Source of the DNA: Bacteroides sp.
GTDB lineage: Bacteria; Bacteroidota; Bacteroidia; Bacteroidales; Muribaculaceae
Assembly (NCBI GenBank): GCA_014801225.1
Contig: JAAVEO010000016.1
Span: forward strand, 1 to 64,000
DNA length: 64,000 nucleotides
Direction: 5' to 3'
A model generated the notes under the pieces. That model worked only from the letters and a program-made list of their open reading frames with translations, was not told where the DNA came from and did no database searches. The position numbers and the translations under genes were made by a program. Shown piece after piece: positions 1-8,977 of this stretch (within the stretch, counting starts at the first letter, position 1; each line of letters starts with the position of its first letter).

Positions 1-17
1 GATTCGGTCTGTATCAT
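1..17 (-). CDS. rplN: 50S ribosomal protein L14 (uL14), 5' fragment
   Basis: Only the first codons are inside the window. Read on the minus strand from the ATG at 17 they give MIQTE followed by a partial Ser codon, which matches the usual start of L14, the gene that follows rpsQ in S10/spc operons. It begins 2 bases after the rpsQ stop, as expected for co-translated ribosomal genes. The identification rests on these few residues plus gene order. Confidence 0.75.
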
Positions 18-19
18 GA

Positions 20-283
20 TTACTTCACTTTTTCAATTATTTCTACCAGTCTCCATCTCTTGGTCTTGCTCAGAGGACGAGTCTCCATGAGGCGAACTGT
101 ATCGCCGATGGAACATTCGTTGTTCTCGTCATGCGCATGATACTTCTTTGTCTTGTTGACAAACTTGCCGTAGATAGGGTGCTTCTCTTTCCACTTGATT
201 TCGACCGTGATGGTCTTGTCGCATTTGTTGCTGGAAACAACCCCGATTCTCTCTTTTCTTAAATGTCTTTTTTCCATTTTCAA
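20..283 (-). CDS. rpsQ: 30S ribosomal protein S17 (uS17)
   Basis: Small-subunit primary binding protein that contacts 16S rRNA helices near the 5' domain. The 87-residue OB-fold protein carries the family pattern RxGVVxSxKxDKTITVxI near the N-terminus (residues 10-29) and the block HDE(N)[23 protein letters not shown] in the second half. The start at 283 gives [12 protein letters not shown]; the Met two codons later is an equally possible start. It sits 17 bases after rpmC and 2 bases before rplN in one minus-strand operon. Length and sequence are ordinary. Confidence 0.97.
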   Translation of the reverse strand: MKMEKRHLRKERIGVVSSNKCDKTITVEIKWKEKHPIYGKFVNKTKKYHAHDENNECSIGDTVRLMETRPLSKTKRWRLVEIIEKVK

Positions 284-300
284 ATTAGTTTACGGGGGAT

Positions 301-516
301 TTACACTTCGGGAGCAGTGGCGGCAGCCTGAAGCTCCTTCTGACGCAACACGGTCTTCAGACGAGCGATCTCGCGACGATCCTTAGTGATCTTTGCGGGA
401 TTGTCGATGGGAGATATCGCGTGCGTTACTTTCAATTCACGATAAGCCTTCTCAGCCGCCTCGATCTGGGCGCGCAGTTCGGGAATGCTTAATTCCTTGA
501 TTTCTTCCTTTTTCAT
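301..516 (-). CDS. rpmC: 50S ribosomal protein L29 (uL29)
   Basis: Small helical protein at the peptide exit of the large subunit, where it helps dock trigger factor and SRP. The 71 residues form two helices, with the conserved tail DRREIARLKTVLRQKE. It lies between rplP and rpsQ, the invariant order in S10 operons. A short Ala-rich C-terminal tail (AAATAPEV) is the only unusual part. There is a 53-base gap to rplP upstream. Confidence 0.95.
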   Translation of the reverse strand: MKKEEIKELSIPELRAQIEAAEKAYRELKVTHAISPIDNPAKITKDRREIARLKTVLRQKELQAAATAPEV

Positions 517-569
517 TTGGTTAATATATCACAGTGGTTGATTTGAGTCTTGTAACAGAATCTCCTTTC

Positions 570-1001
570 TCAGACATTCTGACCGGGATCATAGTCGCGG
601 CGTACCACGAACTTAGTGATCACGGGGAGTTTCTGGGCAGCGAGGCGGAGAGCCTCTTTAGCTACCTCGAAGGGCACACCCTCTACCTCGATAAGGATAC
701 GTCCGGGAGTTACAGGCGCCACGAATCCCTCGGGGTTACCCTTACCTTTACCCATTCGGACCTCAGCAGGCTTTTTAGTGATGGGTTTGTCAGGGAAAAT
801 GCGGATCCAGATCTGACCCTGACGCTGCATATAGCGTGTCACGGCGATACGGGCAGCCTCAATCTGACGGCCGGTGATCCATTTTGACTCGAGGGTCTTG
901 ATGCCGAACGAGCCGAAAGCGAGCTGATGACCTCTCTGGGCCTCACCCTTCATGCGGCCCTTCTGAGAGCGGCGGAATTTGGTTCTTTTCGGTTGTAACA
1001 T
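570..1001 (-). CDS. rplP: 50S ribosomal protein L16 (uL16)
   Basis: Late-assembling large-subunit protein near the A-site tRNA elbow and the peptidyl transferase centre. At 143 residues it has normal length. The N-terminus [19 protein letters not shown] and the segments [39 protein letters not shown] and RILIEVEGV are diagnostic for the family. It follows rpsC with a 20-base gap in the minus-strand S10 operon. No anomalies were seen. Confidence 0.98.
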   Translation of the reverse strand: MLQPKRTKFRRSQKGRMKGEAQRGHQLAFGSFGIKTLESKWITGRQIEAARIAVTRYMQRQGQIWIRIFPDKPITKKPAEVRMGKGKGNPEGFVAPVTPGRILIEVEGVPFEVAKEALRLAAQKLPVITKFVVRRDYDPGQNV

Positions 1002-1021
1002 TTTGAGTGTTCAGATTTAGA

Positions 1022-1756
1022 TTACCGATTGTTGTTTTTCTTGTTGCGGAAGCCACCTTTGCGACCACCCTCGCGGCCACCGCGAGAGTTCTCCTTAGTG
1101 CCGATGGCATAAGAGGGAGTAAGCTCCTTCTTGCCATAGATCTCACCACGGCAGATCCATACCTTTATACCGACGATACCCACCTTAGTGAGAGCCTCAA
1201 CGAGAGCATAGTCGATATCGGCACGAAGAGTGTGGAGAGGAGTACGGCCTTCCTTGAACATTTCGGAGCGAGCCATCTCGGCGCCATTGAGACGACCGCT
1301 GACCTGAACCTTGATACCCTCGGCACCGGCTCTCATAGTGGAGCCGACAGCCATCTTGACAGCACGGCGGTAAGCAGTCTTGTTCTCGATCTGACGTGCG
1401 ATGGTGCTTGCCACGATCTCAGCATCGAGCTCGGGACGCTTGATCTCGTGGATGTTGATCTGAACATCTTTATCAGTGATCTTCTTGAGCTCCTCTTTCA
1501 GGATGTCGACATCTTTGCCACCCTTACCGATAATCATACCGGGGCGGGAAGTACAGATAGTGACAGTGATCATCTTGAGGGTACGCTCGATGATGATACG
1601 GGAGACGCTTGCTTTAGCAAGACGAGTACGGAGATATTTGCGGATCTTGGAGTCCTCGAGAAGAGTCTCGCCATATTTCTTACCGCCATACCAATTTGAA
1701 TCCCAGCCACGGATAACACCGAGGCGGTTGCTGATCGGATTGACTTTCTGTCCCAT
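1022..1756 (-). CDS. rpsC: 30S ribosomal protein S3 (uS3)
   Basis: Small-subunit head protein at the mRNA entry tunnel, with helicase-assisting basic residues. The 244 residues start [20 protein letters not shown], followed by the type II KH domain ([14 protein letters not shown] around residues 77-90, with the GxxG loop). The C-terminal domain contains [22 protein letters not shown] and the signature [14 protein letters not shown] block (here [10 protein letters not shown]). The Arg/Gly/Asn/Lys-rich tail is a lineage-typical extension. It lies 6 bases after rplV. Confidence 0.98.
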   Translation of the reverse strand: MGQKVNPISNRLGVIRGWDSNWYGGKKYGETLLEDSKIRKYLRTRLAKASVSRIIIERTLKMITVTICTSRPGMIIGKGGKDVDILKEELKKITDKDVQINIHEIKRPELDAEIVASTIARQIENKTAYRRAVKMAVGSTMRAGAEGIKVQVSGRLNGAEMARSEMFKEGRTPLHTLRADIDYALVEALTKVGIVGIKVWICRGEIYGKKELTPSYAIGTKENSRGGREGGRKGGFRNKKNNNR

Positions 1757-1762
1757 CTTTAC

Positions 1763-2167
1763 TTAAGCTTTATCGTTAGATTTAGTGTCGACATAGAGAG
1801 TGACGTGGTTGGAACGCTTGCGGATGCGATAGCCACGGCCCTGAGGAGCGGGACGCAGACGCTTGAGCATGGGAGCGGCGTCAACGAAGACTGTGCTTAC
1901 GAAGAGCTCGCCGGCCTCAGCCTTACGCTCGTTCTTCTGTTCCCAGTTGGCGATAGCGGAGCGGAGAAGTTTCTCCACTTTGCGGGAAGCCTCTTTATTC
2001 GAGAATTTGAGGATGCCGAGTGCCTTAAAAGCCTCCTGACCGCGGATCATGTCGACAACAAGACGCATTTTCCGGGGGGAAGAGGGGACATTGCGAAGCT
2101 TAGCGAAGTACTCGCTTTTGCGGGTCTGCTTCATAGCATCGGCTGCTTGTCTTTTTCTTAAACCCAT
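1763..2167 (-). CDS. rplV: 50S ribosomal protein L22 (uL22)
   Basis: Lines the narrow part of the peptide exit tunnel and contacts all 23S rRNA domains. In the 134 residues the conserved [14 protein letters not shown] segment and the C-terminal hairpin block [26 protein letters not shown] are visible. The beta-hairpin that reaches the tunnel is intact, with no insertion of the kind associated with macrolide resistance. The N-terminus has an extra roughly 20 residues ([20 protein letters not shown]) before the core, as in other Bacteroidetes. Confidence 0.97.
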   Translation of the reverse strand: MGLRKRQAADAMKQTRKSEYFAKLRNVPSSPRKMRLVVDMIRGQEAFKALGILKFSNKEASRKVEKLLRSAIANWEQKNERKAEAGELFVSTVFVDAAPMLKRLRPAPQGRGYRIRKRSNHVTLYVDTKSNDKA

Positions 2168-2213
2168 TGTATTTCGTTTGAATCTGTGTTAATGATAATA
2201 AAACGGTGTCCGT

Positions 2214-2483
2214 TTATTTCTTCTTGTTGCCGCCGTGGCCGCGGAATGTGCGGGTGGGGGCGAATTCGCCAAGCTTATGGCCAACCATATTCTCTGTAAC
2301 GTATACAGGGATGAACTTGTTGCCATTGTGAACGGCAAAAGTGTGGCCTACGAAGTCAGGGGAGATCATGGAAGCGCGGCTCCAGGTCTTGATGACCGAT
2401 TTCTTTCCGCTCTCCTCCATGGCTGCGACCTTCTTTTCGAGCTTGACGCTGATAAACGGTCCTTTTTTAAGCGAACGACTCAT
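2214..2483 (-). CDS. rpsS: 30S ribosomal protein S19 (uS19)
   Basis: Head protein of the small subunit that forms a dimer with S13 near the A site. The 89 residues begin [19 protein letters not shown] and include [24 protein letters not shown] and [22 protein letters not shown], the full family signature. It lies between rplB (21 bases upstream) and rplV (46 bases downstream) in the S10 operon. Ordinary. Confidence 0.98.
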   Translation of the reverse strand: MSRSLKKGPFISVKLEKKVAAMEESGKKSVIKTWSRASMISPDFVGHTFAVHNGNKFIPVYVTENMVGHKLGEFAPTRTFRGHGGNKKK

Positions 2484-2504
2484 AGTTGTCTTCTTTTAAT
2501 CAAA

Positions 2505-3374
2505 TTACTTCTTTCTTCTTTCAATTATGTACTTCGAGCTGTGCTTCTTGGGCGAGCGAGTCTTCAGACCCTTCGCATAGAGGCCAGTGCGAGAACGCGG
2601 GTGACCACCGGACTGACGGCCCTCGCCACCACCCATCGGGTGATCGACAGGGTTCATAACCACACCACGGTTGTGGGGGCGACGTCCGAGCCAGCGGCTG
2701 CGTCCTGCCTTACCGCTCTGCTCGAGAGCGTGGTCGGAGTTGCCGACTACGCCTACAGTGGCGCGGCAAGTGAGAAGCACCTTACGGATCTCACCGGAAG
2801 GCAATTTGATAATCGCGTAGTTACCCTCGCGAGAAGTCAACTGAGCGTAAGTACCGGCGGAACGTGCCATGGAAGCACCCTGACCGGGACGGAGCTCGAT
2901 ACAATGGATAAGAGTACCGACGGGTATCTTGGCGAGAGGGAGGGAGTTACCTACCTCGGGAGCCACATCCTCACCGCTCATAACAGTCTGACCTACCTCA
3001 AGGCCGTTAGGGGCCACCATGTAAGCCTTGCTGCCGTCTGCATAATAGAGCAGAGCGATACGTGCGGAACGGTTGGGATCGTACTCGATAGTCTTCACGA
3101 CTGCGGGAACACCGTCATTGGTTCTCTTGAAGTCAATGAGACGCAATTTTCTCTTATGGCCGCCACCACGATAACGAGTGGAGAGCTGGCCGGAGGAGTT
3201 GCGGCCGCCTGTGGAGCGCTTGCCGACCGTAAGAGATTTTTCTGGTGCGTTAGCAGAGGACGTGCGGACAACTTTCTTGCCTTCGGCATTTACAGCTGCC
3301 TCCTCACGTTTGAATACACCAATAATCTTGTGTCTTTGCCCGGGAGTTGTGGGCTTGAATTTTCTTACTGCCAT
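2505..3374 (-). CDS. rplB: 50S ribosomal protein L2 (uL2)
   Basis: Core 23S rRNA-binding protein needed for subunit association and peptidyl transfer. At 289 residues it is slightly longer than the common 273-277. The N-terminus [14 protein letters not shown] is typical. An insert of about 10-14 residues after [13 protein letters not shown] accounts for the extra length. The catalytically important C-terminal loop is present as [17 protein letters not shown], with the conserved His, followed by a basic tail. It lies 2 bases downstream of rplW. Confidence 0.98.
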   Translation of the reverse strand: MAVRKFKPTTPGQRHKIIGVFKREEAAVNAEGKKVVRTSSANAPEKSLTVGKRSTGGRNSSGQLSTRYRGGGHKRKLRLIDFKRTNDGVPAVVKTIEYDPNRSARIALLYYADGSKAYMVAPNGLEVGQTVMSGEDVAPEVGNSLPLAKIPVGTLIHCIELRPGQGASMARSAGTYAQLTSREGNYAIIKLPSGEIRKVLLTCRATVGVVGNSDHALEQSGKAGRSRWLGRRPHNRGVVMNPVDHPMGGGEGRQSGGHPRSRTGLYAKGLKTRSPKKHSSKYIIERRKK

Positions 3375-3376
3375 TT

Positions 3377-3667
3377 TTACATATTGCTATAAAAGTCAAT
3401 CTTCTGTCCTTCGGCTACAGTTACGTAAGCCTTCTTGAATGCGGCTCTCTGGCCACGCTGGATACCGGTGCGTGTATAGCGCATTTTGCGCTTGCCGGCA
3501 TAGTTGGCTGTGCACACCTTCTCGACGCGGACATTGTAGAGCTTCTCTACCATATCCTTAATCTGGAACTTGTTGGCGTCGGGAGACACAGCAAATGTGT
3601 AGCAGTTCTGCTTTTCGCTGTAAGCTGTCGCTTTCTCTGTTACGATAGGTTTGATCTTGAAGTCCAT
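3377..3667 (-). CDS. rplW: 50S ribosomal protein L23 (uL23)
   Basis: Exit-tunnel rim protein that is the main docking site for trigger factor and SRP. The 96 residues contain [21 protein letters not shown] and the conserved [20 protein letters not shown] segment. It is separated from rplD by 18 bases and from rplB by 2. Normal length and no oddities. Confidence 0.97.
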   Translation of the reverse strand: MDFKIKPIVTEKATAYSEKQNCYTFAVSPDANKFQIKDMVEKLYNVRVEKVCTANYAGKRKMRYTRTGIQRGQRAAFKKAYVTVAEGQKIDFYSNM

Positions 3668-3685
3668 TTTCTATATCTCCTTTTA

Positions 3686-4318
3686 TTAGAACTGGTTGAT
3701 TACGTCGATGGATCCCTCAGTCACGATGATAGCATCGTTGTTGAGGAGTGTGTATGCGTTGAGATCCTTAGCCTGAGCCATGATGGCATTGGGGATATTG
3801 CGCACGGACAGGAGGACGTTGCGGTCGTTGTCGTTCATCACGAGAAGCACACGCTTGTCGGCTACATTAAGGTTCTTGGCGATGCCGATGAATTCCTTAG
3901 TCTTGGGAGCCTCGAAGGAGAAATTCTCTACAACGATGATTTTGCCGTCAGCCACACGGGAAGTGAGGGCGATACGACGGGCGAGAGCTTTCTGCTTCTT
4001 ATTGAGTTTAGTGCGATAATCGCGGGGCTTGGGGCCGAACACTGTGCCACCGCCACGGAGAAGGGGGGAATTGATATCACCACGACGGGCACCGCCGCCG
4101 CCCTTCTGACGTCCGAGCTTACGGGTAGAACCTGATACCTCGCTGCGCTCCTTACTCTTGTGAGTGCCCTGGCGCTGGTTGCCGAGATACTGCTTGATGT
4201 CAAGATAAATGGTGTGCTCAGCGTTGCCTTTGCTCAGATCGAGTGCAAATACCTCATCATTGAGGGTGACTTTTCTTCCGGTGTCTTCTCCTTTGATGTT
4301 ATATACTGAAAGTTCCAT
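3686..4318 (-). CDS. rplD: 50S ribosomal protein L4 (uL4)
   Basis: 23S rRNA-binding protein whose extended loop reaches the exit tunnel; in Enterobacteria it also represses its own operon. The 210 residues include the loop [19 protein letters not shown] and the following [20 protein letters not shown]. Its ATG overlaps the stop codon of rplC by one base (TAATG), which implies translational coupling. The loop carries no macrolide-resistance type change that I can recognise. Confidence 0.98.
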   Translation of the reverse strand: MELSVYNIKGEDTGRKVTLNDEVFALDLSKGNAEHTIYLDIKQYLGNQRQGTHKSKERSEVSGSTRKLGRQKGGGGARRGDINSPLLRGGGTVFGPKPRDYRTKLNKKQKALARRIALTSRVADGKIIVVENFSFEAPKTKEFIGIAKNLNVADKRVLLVMNDNDRNVLLSVRNIPNAIMAQAKDLNAYTLLNNDAIIVTEGSIDVINQF

Positions 4319-4935
4319 TATTTCTCAACTAATACGATTGAACCTTTAGCTCCGGGGATAGAGCCCTTAATCATTAACAGATTGTGCTCGGGAAGCACCT
4401 TGATCACCTGCAGGTTCTGCACTGTGACACGATCGTTACCCATCTGGCCGGCCATACGAAGACCTTTGAATACCTTAGCGGGATAAGAACATGCACCGAT
4501 AGAACCGGGGGCACGGAGACGGTTGTGCTGACCATGAGTAGCCTGACCTACACCACCGAAACCATGACGCTTCACTACGCCCTGGAAACCTTTACCCTTG
4601 CTGGTGCCGACAACATCGACAAAACCACCTTCCTGGAACATCTCTACAGTGAGAGTGTCACCCAGAGCGGGAGTGTTCTCAAACGACTTGAACTCGGCCA
4701 AGTGGCGCTTGGGAGTTACTCCGGCTTTCTTGAAGTGGCCCTCGAGGGGTTTGTTGGTGTGCTTCTCCTTACGCTCCTGGAAGCCTACCTGAACAGCCTC
4801 ATAGCCGTCCTTTTCCACTGTCTTGATCTGAGTAACCACACAAGGACCAACTTCGATAACAGTGCACGGAACATTCTTTCCGTCGGCACTGAAAACGGAT
4901 GTCATTCCGATTTTCTTTCCTAATAATCCTGGCAT
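4318..4935 (-). CDS. rplC: 50S ribosomal protein L3 (uL3)
   Basis: Early-assembly large-subunit protein with an extension close to the peptidyl transferase centre. The 205 residues start [15 protein letters not shown] and contain the signature [16 protein letters not shown] followed by the tunnel-facing loop with the methyl-acceptor Gln region [18 protein letters not shown]. It is preceded by a 134-base intercistronic stretch with two hairpins (see 4981-5061), which is unusual inside this otherwise tightly packed operon. Confidence 0.98.
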   Translation of the reverse strand: MPGLLGKKIGMTSVFSADGKNVPCTVIEVGPCVVTQIKTVEKDGYEAVQVGFQERKEKHTNKPLEGHFKKAGVTPKRHLAEFKSFENTPALGDTLTVEMFQEGGFVDVVGTSKGKGFQGVVKRHGFGGVGQATHGQHNRLRAPGSIGACSYPAKVFKGLRMAGQMGNDRVTVQNLQVIKVLPEHNLLMIKGSIPGAKGSIVLVEK

Positions 4936-4980
4936 TTCTTACTTTGATTATAAAATTGATGTCCTGATTTTTTTCTTTAT

Positions 4981-5061
4981 TTCTTCCGCAATCCTACCCT
5001 ATCTGTAAGAAGGATTGGAAGAAGCCTAAGCTCCGCCGGGAGATCTCAGCGATCTCCCGGC
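4981..5061 (-). promoter_or_regulatory. Paired hairpins between rpsJ and rplC
   Basis: On the rpsJ-rplC mRNA, right after the rpsJ stop, there is a perfect 11-bp hairpin (5035-5061, arms GCCGGGAGATC and its complement, 5-base loop). It is followed by a second imperfect stem pairing 5012-5023 with 4981-4994. Neither is followed by a clean U-run at once, although a U-rich stretch occurs further on. The position before rplC suggests a processing, attenuation or ribosomal-protein binding element. The function is inferred and not known. Confidence 0.45.
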
Positions 5062-5069
5062 ATTGGAGA

Positions 5070-5375
5070 TCAGACCTTTATGCTTACGTCTACGCCGCTG
5101 GGAAGCTCGAGCTTCATGAGCGCGTCTACAGTCTTGGATGTAGAGCTGTAGATGTCGATGAGGCGCTGGAAGCTTGAGAGCTGGAACTGCTCACGGCTCT
5201 TTTTGTTGACGAATGTAGAACGGTTTACTGTGAAGATACGCTTGTTAGTGGGCAGAGGTATCGGACCGCTTACAACCGCACCTGTAGACTTCACAGTCTT
5301 GACGATCTTCTCGGCAGACTTATCTACGAGATTGTGATCGTAAGATTTCAGTTTGATTCTGATTTTCTGGTTCAT
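5070..5375 (-). CDS. rpsJ: 30S ribosomal protein S10 (uS10)
   Basis: Small-subunit head protein, also the NusE partner of NusB in antitermination. The 101 residues start [20 protein letters not shown] and contain the family block [28 protein letters not shown]. It follows fusA with only 15 bases between, with no tuf gene in the gap, so str and S10 operons are fused here. No own promoter was seen upstream. Confidence 0.98.
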   Translation of the reverse strand: MNQKIRIKLKSYDHNLVDKSAEKIVKTVKSTGAVVSGPIPLPTNKRIFTVNRSTFVNKKSREQFQLSSFQRLIDIYSSTSKTVDALMKLELPSGVDVSIKV

Positions 5376-5390
5376 ATCTGGATTTGTGTT

Positions 5391-7514
5391 TTATTTCAGA
5401 AGATCTACACGACCCTGGCACTCTGTAAGTACGTTACGGGCGATTGAGTTGGAAACCTCAGCATAGTGAGAGAAGGTCATTGTGGAAGTGGCGCGACCGG
5501 AAGTGATGGTACGCAGCGCAGTCACATAACCGAACATCTCGGCGAGAGGTGCCATGGCTTTCACGATACGTGCGCCGGAGCGGGATGTCTCCATACCCTC
5601 TACCTGGCCGCGACGCTTGTTAAGGTCGCCGATCACGTCGCCCATGGACTCCTCGGGAGTCACAACCTCGATCTTCATGATAGGCTCCATGAGAACCGGA
5701 CCTGCCTTCTCGCTACCCTTCTTGAATGCCTGAATGGCACAGAGCTCAAAGGAAAGCTGGTCGGAATCGACGGGGTGGAAGCTACCATCGAGCAGAGTCA
5801 CCTTGAGTTGCTCTACGGGATAGCCGGCGAGCACACCGTTCTTCATGGCAGTCTGGAAGCCCTTCTGTACAGAGGGGATATACTCCTTAGGCACGTTACC
5901 ACCCTTAACCTCATCGACAAACTGGAGGTTGCCCTCGAAGCCCTCGTCAACGGGTTCGATACGAACAATGATGTCGGCGAACTTACCACGACCACCGGTC
6001 TGCTTCTTGAATGTCTCGCGAAGCTCGACAGGCTTAGTGATAGCCTCCTTATATGTAACCTGAGGACGGCCCTGGTTGCACTCTACCTTGAACTCACGAC
6101 GCAGACGGTCGATGATAATGTCAAGGTGAAGCTCACCCATACCGGAGATAACGGTCTGACCGGTCTCCTCATTTGTTTCAACACGGAATGTGGGGTCCTC
6201 CTCTGCGAGCTTCTGCAGACCGACACCGAGCTTATCGAGGTCTTTCTGAGTCTTAGGCTCTACAGCGATACCGATTACGGGATCGGGGAACTCCATAGCC
6301 TCGAGAACGATAGGATTGTTCTCGTCACAGAGAGTATCACCTGTGCGGATATCCTTGAAACCTACGCCGGCACCGATATCACCACAGCCGATAGCCTCTT
6401 TGGGGTTCTGCTTGTTGGAGTGCATCTGGAAGAGACGGGATACGCGCTCTTTCTTTCCGCTACGAGAGTTGAAGACGTAGCTTCCGGCCTCTACATCACC
6501 GGAATAAACGCGGAAGAAGCTGAGACGACCTACATAGGGGTCGGTAGCAATCTTGAACGCGAGAGCACACATAGGAGCATCGCTGCTCGGCTCACGAGTG
6601 ATGATAGTGTCGGGATCGCCAACAGCGTGACCTTCTACGGCACCTGCATCCTCGGGAGAGGGGAGGTAAGCGCAGACAGCGTCAAGCAGAGTCTGCACAC
6701 CCTTGTTCTTGAAAGAAGAACCGCAGATCATGGGGTTGATAGCCATGGCGAGAGTACCCTTGCGGATAGCAGCCTTGATCTCCTCAACAGTAATAGTGGA
6801 AGGATCGTCGAAGTACTTCTCCATGAGAGCCTCGTCAAACTCGGCGATAGTCTCGAGCATCTTGTCGCGATACTCCTCAGCCTCCTCAACGAGGTTGGCG
6901 GGAATCTCCTCTACGGAATACTCGGCACCCATGCTCTCGTCATGCCAGAAGATAGCCTTCATAGTGATGAGGTCAACCACACCCTTGAAAGTCTCCTCCG
7001 CACCGATAGGAATCTGGATGGGGAGAGGATTAGCGCCCAGTACCTCTCTCACCTGACGTACAACCTCGAAGAAGTTGGCGCCGGAGCGGTCCATCTTGTT
7101 GACATAACCGATACGGGGCACATTATATTTATCGGCCTGACGCCAAACAGTCTCCGACTGGGGCTCAACACCACCAACGGCACAGAAAGTAGCGACAGCG
7201 CCATCAAGAACACGGAGGGAACGTTCTACCTCAACAGTAAAGTCAACGTGTCCCGGAGTGTCAATAAGGTTGATCTTATATTTCTCGCCGTTGTAGTTCC
7301 AGAAAGTAGTGGTAGCGGCGGAAGTAATTGTGATACCACGCTCCTGCTCCTGCTCCATCCAGTCCATGGTAGCAGCGCCATCGTGTACCTCACCGATCTT
7401 GTGAGTAAGACCGGTATAGAAGAGGATACGCTCGGAGGTAGTAGTCTTACCGGCATCGATGTGGGCCATGATGCCGATGTTACGAGTAAGTTTGAGATCG
7501 TTATGTTTAGACAT
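5391..7514 (-). CDS. fusA: Translation elongation factor G
   Basis: GTPase that drives tRNA-mRNA translocation and, with RRF, ribosome recycling. The 707 residues carry G1 [15 protein letters not shown] (residues 17-31), the switch region [12 protein letters not shown]3 DTPGHVDFT and G4 NKMDRSGA. Domains II-V follow, with the domain IV block containing GRGKFADI. Length and motifs are those of the canonical EF-G. It is third in the str operon, 19 bases after rpsG and 15 bases before rpsJ. A long open frame on the opposite strand is a codon-usage shadow. Confidence 0.99.
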   Translation of the reverse strand: MSKHNDLKLTRNIGIMAHIDAGKTTTSERILFYTGLTHKIGEVHDGAATMDWMEQEQERGITITSAATTTFWNYNGEKYKINLIDTPGHVDFTVEVERSLRVLDGAVATFCAVGGVEPQSETVWRQADKYNVPRIGYVNKMDRSGANFFEVVRQVREVLGANPLPIQIPIGAEETFKGVVDLITMKAIFWHDESMGAEYSVEEIPANLVEEAEEYRDKMLETIAEFDEALMEKYFDDPSTITVEEIKAAIRKGTLAMAINPMICGSSFKNKGVQTLLDAVCAYLPSPEDAGAVEGHAVGDPDTIITREPSSDAPMCALAFKIATDPYVGRLSFFRVYSGDVEAGSYVFNSRSGKKERVSRLFQMHSNKQNPKEAIGCGDIGAGVGFKDIRTGDTLCDENNPIVLEAMEFPDPVIGIAVEPKTQKDLDKLGVGLQKLAEEDPTFRVETNEETGQTVISGMGELHLDIIIDRLRREFKVECNQGRPQVTYKEAITKPVELRETFKKQTGGRGKFADIIVRIEPVDEGFEGNLQFVDEVKGGNVPKEYIPSVQKGFQTAMKNGVLAGYPVEQLKVTLLDGSFHPVDSDQLSFELCAIQAFKKGSEKAGPVLMEPIMKIEVVTPEESMGDVIGDLNKRRGQVEGMETSRSGARIVKAMAPLAEMFGYVTALRTITSGRATSTMTFSHYAEVSNSIARNVLTECQGRVDLLK

Positions 7515-7533
7515 GATAAATCAAATGCCAAAA

Positions 7534-8010
7534 TTAAAATCTGAAGTGAGCGAAAGCGCGGTTGGCCTCAGCCATACGGTGCATATCTTCTTTTCTCTTG
7601 AATGCACCACCCTGGTCGTTGAAAGCGTCTACGATCTCGGCAGCGAGTTTGTCGGCCATAGTCTTGCCGCCACGCTTGCGAGCGAAGATGATAAGATTCT
7701 TCATGGAGATACTCTCTTTGCGGTCAGCGCGAATTTCAGTAGGCACCTGGAAAGTGGCACCACCTACACGGCGGGATTTCACCTCCACCTGGGGAGTAAC
7801 GTTCTCAAGAGCTTTTTTCCAGATTTCGAGGGCGCTCTTCTCCTCGTTCGGCATTTTGGCTTTCACAGTCTCCAATGCCGTATAGAATATGGTGTAAGCC
7901 GTATTCTTCTTGCCGTCATACATCAGGTGATTGACGAACTTAGTTACTTTTACCTCGTGAAATACAGGATCGGGAAGAATGACCCTTTTCTTAGGCTTTG
8001 CTTTTCTCAT
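7534..8010 (-). CDS. rpsG: 30S ribosomal protein S7 (uS7)
   Basis: Primary 16S rRNA-binding protein that nucleates head assembly and lies at the E site. The 158 residues start MRKAKPKKR and include [32 protein letters not shown](I) and the C-terminal [15 protein letters not shown] 307-base structured stretch separates it from rpsL upstream (see 8011-8317). In other bacteria S7 represses its own translation from the rpsL-rpsG junction. Confidence 0.98.
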   Translation of the reverse strand: MRKAKPKKRVILPDPVFHEVKVTKFVNHLMYDGKKNTAYTIFYTALETVKAKMPNEEKSALEIWKKALENVTPQVEVKSRRVGGATFQVPTEIRADRKESISMKNLIIFARKRGGKTMADKLAAEIVDAFNDQGGAFKRKEDMHRMAEANRAFAHFRF

Positions 8011-8317
8011 TGCTTTGTTCTTAGTGTTTTTGTTTCTGGCTGCTTCACTGACCCCCGGCCGTCTGCCGGATATATACCGTCAAAAAAATTTCCGCTGTTT
8101 GTTACATATCTTCTCCGTACCCTGACGGAGGAGCGGAATTGACGTCAAAATGTCATATCCACCTGAAAGTGTCGGCAAACTTGTAGATTTAAAAGGGGGT
8201 TGGCGATTTCTTCAACTTCCCCGCACTCTTGCGGGAGTTTACTCAACCGGTTGTAGCCGTCCAAAGAATCAAAAACGGGGTTACTTTGAGTGTTTTGATA
8301 ATTTTGGAAATCAAGAA
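8011..8317 (-). promoter_or_regulatory. 307-base structured rpsL-rpsG intercistronic region
   Basis: This stretch holds no convincing reading frame. On the operon strand it contains a clear hairpin with arms CCCGCA and TGCGGG and 4-base loop AGAG (around 8225-8240), a second with arms CTCCGT/ACGGAG (around 8125-8145), and a third CCGGC-AGACG-GCCGG just upstream of the rpsG start (around 8055-8072). I see no TAnnTTTG promoter box. By analogy with the S7 binding site between rpsL and rpsG in enterobacteria it may be the S7 target. That is inference; the hairpins are what the sequence shows. Confidence 0.4.
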
Positions 8318-8701
8318 TTACTTCTTGGCAGCTTTAGGACGCTTAGCACCATATTTGGAACGGCGCTGAGTACGACCCTGTACGCCTGCGGTATCAAGTG
8401 TACCACGCACGATGTGATAGCGAACACCGGGAAGGTCCTTTACACGACCGCCGCGCACCATCACGATGGAGTGCTCCTGAAGGTTGTGGCCCTCTCCGGG
8501 GATGTAGGAGTTAACCTCCTTGCCATTGGTAAGGCGCACACGCGCAACCTTTCTCATCGCCGAGTTAGGCTTTTTGGGAGTTGTGGTGTACACACGTACG
8601 CACACTCCACGGCGCTGAGGACAGGAATCCAACGCAGGGGATTTACTTTTGTCCTTGAGCACTACTCGCCCTTTTCTAACTAATTGCTGAATAGTAGGCA
8701 T
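8318..8701 (-). CDS. rpsL: 30S ribosomal protein S12 (uS12)
   Basis: Decoding-centre protein that controls translational accuracy. The 127 residues start [12 protein letters not shown] and include the loop [19 protein letters not shown] and [17 protein letters not shown]. Both lysines that are replaced in streptomycin-resistant mutants (the Lys before PNSA and the Lys in RVKDLPG) are present, so the sequence predicts sensitivity. It is the first gene of the operon, about 170 bases downstream of the mapped-looking promoter box at 8876. Confidence 0.98.
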   Translation of the reverse strand: MPTIQQLVRKGRVVLKDKSKSPALDSCPQRRGVCVRVYTTTPKKPNSAMRKVARVRLTNGKEVNSYIPGEGHNLQEHSIVMVRGGRVKDLPGVRYHIVRGTLDTAGVQGRTQRRSKYGAKRPKAAKK

Positions 8702-8875
8702 TCTTTGTCTCTTTTATTATTTTGGTTGTTTAACTCTGTCTTATCCGAGGCACGCCCGAAGGCGTTGGCAGATATACTTCGCAACCATTTTCACACCTAT
8801 TTCCAACATAGCTAATCTTCTGATACCCATAGGATTAACTACTTAAAAAGGTATAATTCAGGCCTTAAAGCGATG

Positions 8876-8883
8876 CAAAGTTA
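8876..8883 (-). promoter_or_regulatory. Promoter -7 box of the str/S10 operon
   Basis: TAACTTTG on the minus strand matches the Bacteroidetes primary-sigma -7 consensus TAnnTTTG. It lies upstream of rpsL and would give a leader of roughly 170 bases before the first codon. It is the only good box between rpsL and the upstream gene. Confidence 0.6.
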
Positions 8884-8892
8884 GGAAAAATA

Positions 8893-8918
8893 AGCGGTTT
8901 ACGCAATAGCAAACCGCT
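8893..8918 (-). terminator. Terminator after the GlmU-like gene
   Basis: Hairpin with 8-bp arms AGCGGTTT / AAACCGCT, followed on the minus strand by TTATTTTT. It lies about 60 bases past the stop of the gene at 8978 and just upstream of the str promoter. It is also flanked by a T-run on the plus strand, so it could act in both directions. Confidence 0.7.
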
Positions 8919-8977
8919 ATTTTTTAATGCTTTTTCGCATTTTTTATCTTATTCCTCCCTAATGAGGAGCATTTTCA

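Noticed and set aside
5466-7544. 692-codon open frame antisense to fusA
   Set aside because: Lies fully opposite a canonical EF-G gene; its translation has no family features and reflects strong codon bias. Similar long antisense frames lie opposite pnp (19607-21892) and argS (46371-48026).
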